This document shows positions 60,764-64,000 of a DNA stretch of 64,000 nucleotides, in pieces. Under the pieces are notes generated by a model. The model made no database searches and was not told where the DNA came from. It worked only from the letters and a program-made list of their open reading frames with translations. The translations under genes and the position numbers were made by a program. The DNA is from Fictibacillus terranigra (lineage in GTDB: Bacteria; Bacillota; Bacilli; Bacillales; Fictibacillaceae), in contig NZ_JAUHLN010000002.1 in NCBI RefSeq assembly GCF_030412265.1, forward strand, positions 992,001 to 1,056,000, read 5' to 3'. Within the stretch, counting starts at the first letter, position 1, and every line of letters begins with the position of its first letter.

Positions 60764-62116
60764 CTACTTCCTTCCTGCAGCAGCTTCGATCGCCTGACTG
60801 AAGATTTCCGCTACTTCCAGCACTTGCTCATATGTAATGATCAACGGAGGCAAGAATCGAACTACACTGCCATGGCGCCCGCCGACCTCAAGGATCAATC
60901 CACGGTTAAAGCATTCCCTTTGAATGGCACTGGCCAATGATGGATGAGCGGGATAGCTGCCGCTGTTTGCTTTCTTTCCTTCTGGATCGACAATTTCAGC
61001 TCCAATCATGAGACCTCTGCCTCTGATTTCCCCGATTTCAGGAAACTTCTGTTGAATATCGGCAAGCTTTGAAACGAGCAGAGCGCCCATTTTTTCAGCA
61101 TGTTCCGAGAGGTTATTCTCCTTGATGTACCGTAAAGAAGCCATTCCTGCTGCCATTGCCATCTGATTGCCCCTGAATGTTCCGATATGTGCACCAGGAG
61201 ACCACTGATCAAGTTCTTTGTCATACACCACCACTGAAAGGGGAAGGCTTCCTCCAATGGCTTTGGAGAGAACCAATACATCTGGAGTAATGCCTGCGTG
61301 TTCAAAGGCAAATAGTTTCCCTGTTCTTCCGATTCCAGTCTGGACCTCATCAATGATCAGAGGAATGCCTCTTTCTTCGGTAATTCTTCTCATTTCCTTT
61401 AGCCACTCGATCGGTGCTGGAATGCTTCCTCCTTCACCTTGAACGACCTCGAGGATCATCGCTGCAGGCGGAAGAACACCGCTTTCCGGATCATCCAGCA
61501 GGTTTTCGATGTACTGGGAACTGATGCGCTGACTTTCCTCTCCCCCTACACCAAATGGGCATCGATAGGTGTACGGATATGGCATAAAGTGAACATCCGG
61601 CATTAACCCGTTCACCCTCTCCTTTGGCCCAAGATTTCCGCTCAATGCCATCGTGCCGTGCGTGGATCCATGGTATCCTCCCTGGAAAGAAAGGATGCTC
61701 TGTCTGCCCGTTGCTGTTTTGCATAATTTGATTGCTGCTTCAATCGCATCACCACCCGTAGGTCCGCAAAACTGGATTTTCGCTCTCTTCGCAAAATGAG
61801 CTGGCAAACTATCAAACAGTTCCGTTACGAAATCTTCTTTTATCGGCGTGGTCAGGTCAAGGGTGTGCAATGGCCGCCTATCCCGGATGACCTGTTCAAT
61901 CGCCTCGATCACGGCCGGGTGATTATGTCCGAGTGCTAATGTACCTGCTCCGGCAAGACAGTCATAATAGGTTTTGCCATTCACGTCTTTTACAAAAATG
62001 CCTTCCGCTTCCTCAATGGCGATCGGAATTCTGCGGGGATACGACCTGGCATTCGACTCCCGATGTTCCTGTTGTTTAAGAAAAATATCATTTTTGGACA
62101 GTTGCTTCGTTGCCAT
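60764..62116 (-). CDS. Diaminobutyrate-2-oxoglutarate aminotransferase (RhbA-like)
   Basis: 450-residue class III PLP aminotransferase: FVKDVNGKTYYDCLAGAGTLALGHNHPAV, CGPTGGDAIEAAIKLCKTATGR, LIIDEVQTGIGRTGKLFAFEH and PLP Lys in VLSKAIGGSLPLSVV. Makes L-2,4-diaminobutyrate from aspartate semialdehyde and glutamate. First gene of the operon; a Fur box lies 25 bases ahead of the ATG, so expression should rise under iron limitation. Confidence 0.93.
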   Translation of the reverse strand: MATKQLSKNDIFLKQQEHRESNARSYPRRIPIAIEEAEGIFVKDVNGKTYYDCLAGAGTLALGHNHPAVIEAIEQVIRDRRPLHTLDLTTPIKEDFVTELFDSLPAHFAKRAKIQFCGPTGGDAIEAAIKLCKTATGRQSILSFQGGYHGSTHGTMALSGNLGPKERVNGLMPDVHFMPYPYTYRCPFGVGGEESQRISSQYIENLLDDPESGVLPPAAMILEVVQGEGGSIPAPIEWLKEMRRITEERGIPLIIDEVQTGIGRTGKLFAFEHAGITPDVLVLSKAIGGSLPLSVVVYDKELDQWSPGAHIGTFRGNQMAMAAGMASLRYIKENNLSEHAEKMGALLVSKLADIQQKFPEIGEIRGRGLMIGAEIVDPEGKKANSGSYPAHPSLASAIQRECFNRGLILEVGGRHGSVVRFLPPLIITYEQVLEVAEIFSQAIEAAAGRK

Positions 62117-62140
62117 CTATAAAAACTCCCTTTCCTAATT

Positions 62141-62159
62141 GATAATGATTTTCATTATT
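62141..62159 (-). promoter_or_regulatory. Fur box of the siderophore operon
   Basis: GATAATGATTTTCATTATT matches the 19-base Fur consensus GATAATGATTATCATTATC at 17 of 19 positions. It sits 25 bases upstream of the first gene. Confidence 0.9.
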
Positions 62160-62207
62160 GTTTACAGGTCTAACTCTAAATGAAAACTGTTCTCATCGTC
62201 AATCATA

Positions 62208-62237
62208 CTTGAGAACCATTCTCAGTTGGTTCTCAAG
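62208..62237. promoter_or_regulatory. Inverted repeat, probable second Fur-like site
   Basis: Perfect 11-bp arms CTTGAGAACCA / TGGTTCTCAAG around an 8-base spacer. The left part also forms TGAGAACCATTCTCA (62210-62224), a 7-1-7 palindrome with 12 matches to the Fur core TGATAATNATTATCA. May be a secondary Fur site or an operator for another regulator. Confidence 0.5.
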
Positions 62238-62422
62238 TACAGCTGTCCATAGAAAATCTATGCTTTAAAGACTAGTAAACGCTGGCATGCCAGTATTTTT
62301 ATAGTGAATATCTCTTTTTATATAGGACGTCTATGAAAATTAATCGCCTGGACTTAAGTGATTCTTTTGGCCTATTTCAAATGATTATGTCGAATCTTGT
62401 TGTATGATGTCGTGCATCAATG
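62238..62422. other. Non-coding spacer
   Basis: AT-rich spacer between the siderophore-operon control region and the short tandem repeats; no gene, RNA or operator recognised. It is part of a 477-base gene-free stretch (62117-62593). Confidence 0.6.
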
Positions 62423-62530
62423 TTTTGTACATAAATCAGTAGTTTTTGAACATAAATCCGTTTTTTTGAACCTACATCCGAAGTTTTGAACAATAAGACT
62501 GTAAATTTGAACATAAAGATTTCGGTGAAT
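62423..62530. repeat. About five imperfect 20-21-bp tandem repeats
   Basis: Unit approximately TTTTTGAACATAAATCCG. The GAAC (once GTAC) cores begin at 62427, 62448, 62468, 62488 and 62509, a period of 20-21 bases, close to two helical turns. A frame across them (62377-62619, minus) looks like a by-product. Function unknown. Confidence 0.75.
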
Positions 62531-62540
62531 GTTCTCAAAT

Positions 62541-62583
62541 AAAAAAGAGGGCCTTTCTCATCGAATACGATAAGGATTCCCTC
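62541..62583 (-). terminator. Terminator of threonyl-tRNA synthetase gene
   Basis: On the minus strand GAGGG...CCCTC with an inner TCCTTATCG / CGATGAGAAAGG-type stem, followed by TTTTTT. Confidence 0.75.
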
Positions 62584-62593
62584 TCTAACTTTG

Positions 62594-64000
62594 TTATTTT
62601 CTGTTTTCAATTTCGTCATGCAGCTGATCGATCAGCTCTTCTAATGCCATTAAACCGGAAGATTCCATACCAAATTTCCTTACATTGACTCCCTGCTGTT
62701 TTACTTCTTCATCTCCTACCACGAAGATGTAGGGAGATTTCTGCATCTGCGCTTCTCTGATTTTATAGCCCAGCTTTTCTTCCCTCAGATCCGCTTCCAC
62801 TCTTATTCCCCCAGACTTCAGTCTCTGTACCACTTCTTCTGCATAGGATTGGTGATGGATTAATGACACAGGGATTACTTTCACCTGAACGGGTGACAGC
62901 CATAATGGAAAGGCCCCGGCATAATGCTCAATCAGAATTCCTAAAAAACGGTCAATCGAACCAAGAACTGCCCGGTGGATAACGACTGGACGCTGTTTTT
63001 CATTCTTTTCATCCACATAGTGCAGATCAAACTTTTCAGGCATCTGAAAATCAAGCTGTACTGTCGCACACTGATGGCTTCGGTTAATGGCATCCCTGAT
63101 ATGGAAATCGATTTTTGGGCCGTAGAATGCACCGTCACCCTCATTAATTCGATAATTTAGCCCGGCTTTCTTCAGCACATTTTCAAGGGCATTCTCTGCC
63201 TTTACCCATAGGTGCTCCTCTCCCATCGAATCTTCCGGACGAGTGGATAGCTCTACCTCGAATTGAAACCCGAATGTGCGGTACACTGCACCGATAACTT
63301 CAAGTACAGCCTCTAATTCACTTTCAATCTGATCTGGGGCTGCAAAGATATGGGCGTCGTCCTGGCAGAATGTTCTTACACGCAGCAGCCCGTTCAGCGC
63401 TCCGCTGTATTCATGCCGGTGTACCTGGCCGAACTCGGCCAGCCTTAAAGGAAGGTCACGATACGATCGGCGTTTGTTTTTATAGATGAGCATGTGCCCC
63501 GGACAGTTCATCGGCTTTAGAGCAAAACCAGCCTGGTCCACCTGTGAGAAATACATATTTTCCTTGTAATGATCCCAATGTCCAGACTGCTCCCACAGCC
63601 TCTGGTTCATCATAAGTGGTGTTCTTACTTCTTCGAACGAATGGCTCAGCTGAAACTCTCTTAAAAATCGTTCCAGTTCATTTCTCATCACCTGGCCTTT
63701 TGGAAGAAAGAACGGCATTCCTGGAGCCTCTTCAGAAAACATAAACAGCTCAAGCTCTTTTCCTAGCTTGCGATGGTTCCGCTTTGCTGCTTCTTCCAAA
63801 AAGTGAAGATGTTCTTCAAGTTCTTTCTGTGAGGAAAAAGCTACACCATAGATTCGCTGCAGCATTTGGTTCTCTGAATCACCCCGCCAATAGGCTCCTG
63901 AAACAGACGTTAATTTAAATGCTCGGACCAAGCCTGTTGATGGCAGATGCGGCCCTCTGCACAGGTCCATAAACTCCCCCTGTCTATAAAATGAAACCTC
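62594..64000 (-). CDS. thrS: Threonyl-tRNA synthetase (5' end outside window)
   Basis: Partial: at least 468 C-terminal residues, open through the window end (frame reads YRQGEFMDLCRGPH at the edge). Class II synthetase motifs: motif 1 region PLMMNQRLWEQSGHWDHY, zinc-site Cys in MNCPGHM, motif 2 YRDLPLRLAEFGQVHRHEYSGAL, the RTFCQDDAHIF segment, motif 3 ...HRAVLGSIDRFLGILIEH, and the anticodon-binding domain (VIPVSLIHHQSYAEEV ... SPYIFVVGDEE). Charges tRNA-Thr. A T-box leader would lie upstream, outside the window. It could be ThrS or the ThrZ paralogue. Confidence 0.95.
   Translation of the reverse strand, partial: EVSFYRQGEFMDLCRGPHLPSTGLVRAFKLTSVSGAYWRGDSENQMLQRIYGVAFSSQKELEEHLHFLEEAAKRNHRKLGKELELFMFSEEAPGMPFFLPKGQVMRNELERFLREFQLSHSFEEVRTPLMMNQRLWEQSGHWDHYKENMYFSQVDQAGFALKPMNCPGHMLIYKNKRRSYRDLPLRLAEFGQVHRHEYSGALNGLLRVRTFCQDDAHIFAAPDQIESELEAVLEVIGAVYRTFGFQFEVELSTRPEDSMGEEHLWVKAENALENVLKKAGLNYRINEGDGAFYGPKIDFHIRDAINRSHQCATVQLDFQMPEKFDLHYVDEKNEKQRPVVIHRAVLGSIDRFLGILIEHYAGAFPLWLSPVQVKVIPVSLIHHQSYAEEVVQRLKSGGIRVEADLREEKLGYKIREAQMQKSPYIFVVGDEEVKQQGVNVRKFGMESSGLMALEELIDQLHDEIENRK

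Noticed and set aside
62377-62619. 80-residue minus-strand open frame
   Set aside because: It is mostly the translation of the 20-21-bp tandem repeats and overlaps the thrS terminator and stop; no ribosome site.

Overview
The window looks like chromosome of an aerobic, endospore-forming member of the Bacillaceae. The signs are moderate-to-low GC, strong AGGAGG-type ribosome binding sites, a GerA/GerB/GerC germinant receptor operon, an intracellular subtilisin with a LIPF pro-motif, a B. subtilis-like puc (xanthine dehydrogenase) gene order and a YtrA-type ABC operon. The genus cannot be fixed from sequence reading alone; Fictibacillus- or Bacillus-like is my guess. I saw no rRNA, tRNA, CRISPR array or prophage.

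Layout. 0-10.3 kb: tail of a glutamine-type ABC transporter operon, hemolysin III-family and YdcF-like membrane proteins, the ger operon, a VOC protein, an HxlR regulator and a secreted NlpC/P60 hydrolase. 10.3-23.2 kb (minus strand): a 15-gene bacterial microcompartment (BMC) operon with three single-domain hexamer-type shell proteins, one EutN-type pentamer protein, two BMC-linked proteins of unknown function with candidate encapsulation peptides, and a set of nucleobase-degrading enzymes: cyclic amidohydrolase, cysteine hydrolase, UbiD/UbiX decarboxylase pair, adenine-deaminase homologue, cyclase-family hydrolase, DUF1989 protein, aminohydrolase and a nucleobase permease. No aldehyde or alcohol dehydrogenase is present. 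A variant purine-riboswitch fold sits inside the operon, in front of its last gene. 23.5-32.3 kb (plus strand, divergent): xanthine dehydrogenase genes pucE-B-C-D plus two XdhC-type genes, an AzgA-type purine permease and a second adenine deaminase.

32.3-52.5 kb: mixed housekeeping and accessory genes (aldo/keto reductase, cold shock protein, CoaA, CorA, DHH phosphoesterase, LysE exporter, GT2, YtrA-like ABC operon). Between 36 and 45 kb are several broken genes: a histidine kinase with two homopolymer frameshifts, a frameshifted isochorismatase-family gene, a deleted IS3 element lying inside a transcription terminator, and a nucleotidyltransferase relic. A 33-residue holin-like type I toxin candidate is also here. 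52.6-62.1 kb (minus): a seven-gene Fur-boxed operon for a citrate-hydroxamate siderophore of the schizokinen/rhizobactin type. 62.6 kb to the end: threonyl-tRNA synthetase, cut by the window edge.

How it fits together. Adenine deaminase and xanthine dehydrogenase should turn adenine and hypoxanthine into xanthine. No uricase or allantoin-pathway genes are visible. The BMC enzymes match, step for step, the clostridial-type route: xanthine, 4-ureido-5-imidazolecarboxylate, 4-amino-5-imidazolecarboxylate, 4-aminoimidazole, 4-imidazolone, formiminoglycine. I infer a xanthine-degrading microcompartment with a possible purine-sensing RNA switch. The enzyme families are seen in the sequence; the substrate assignment is inference.
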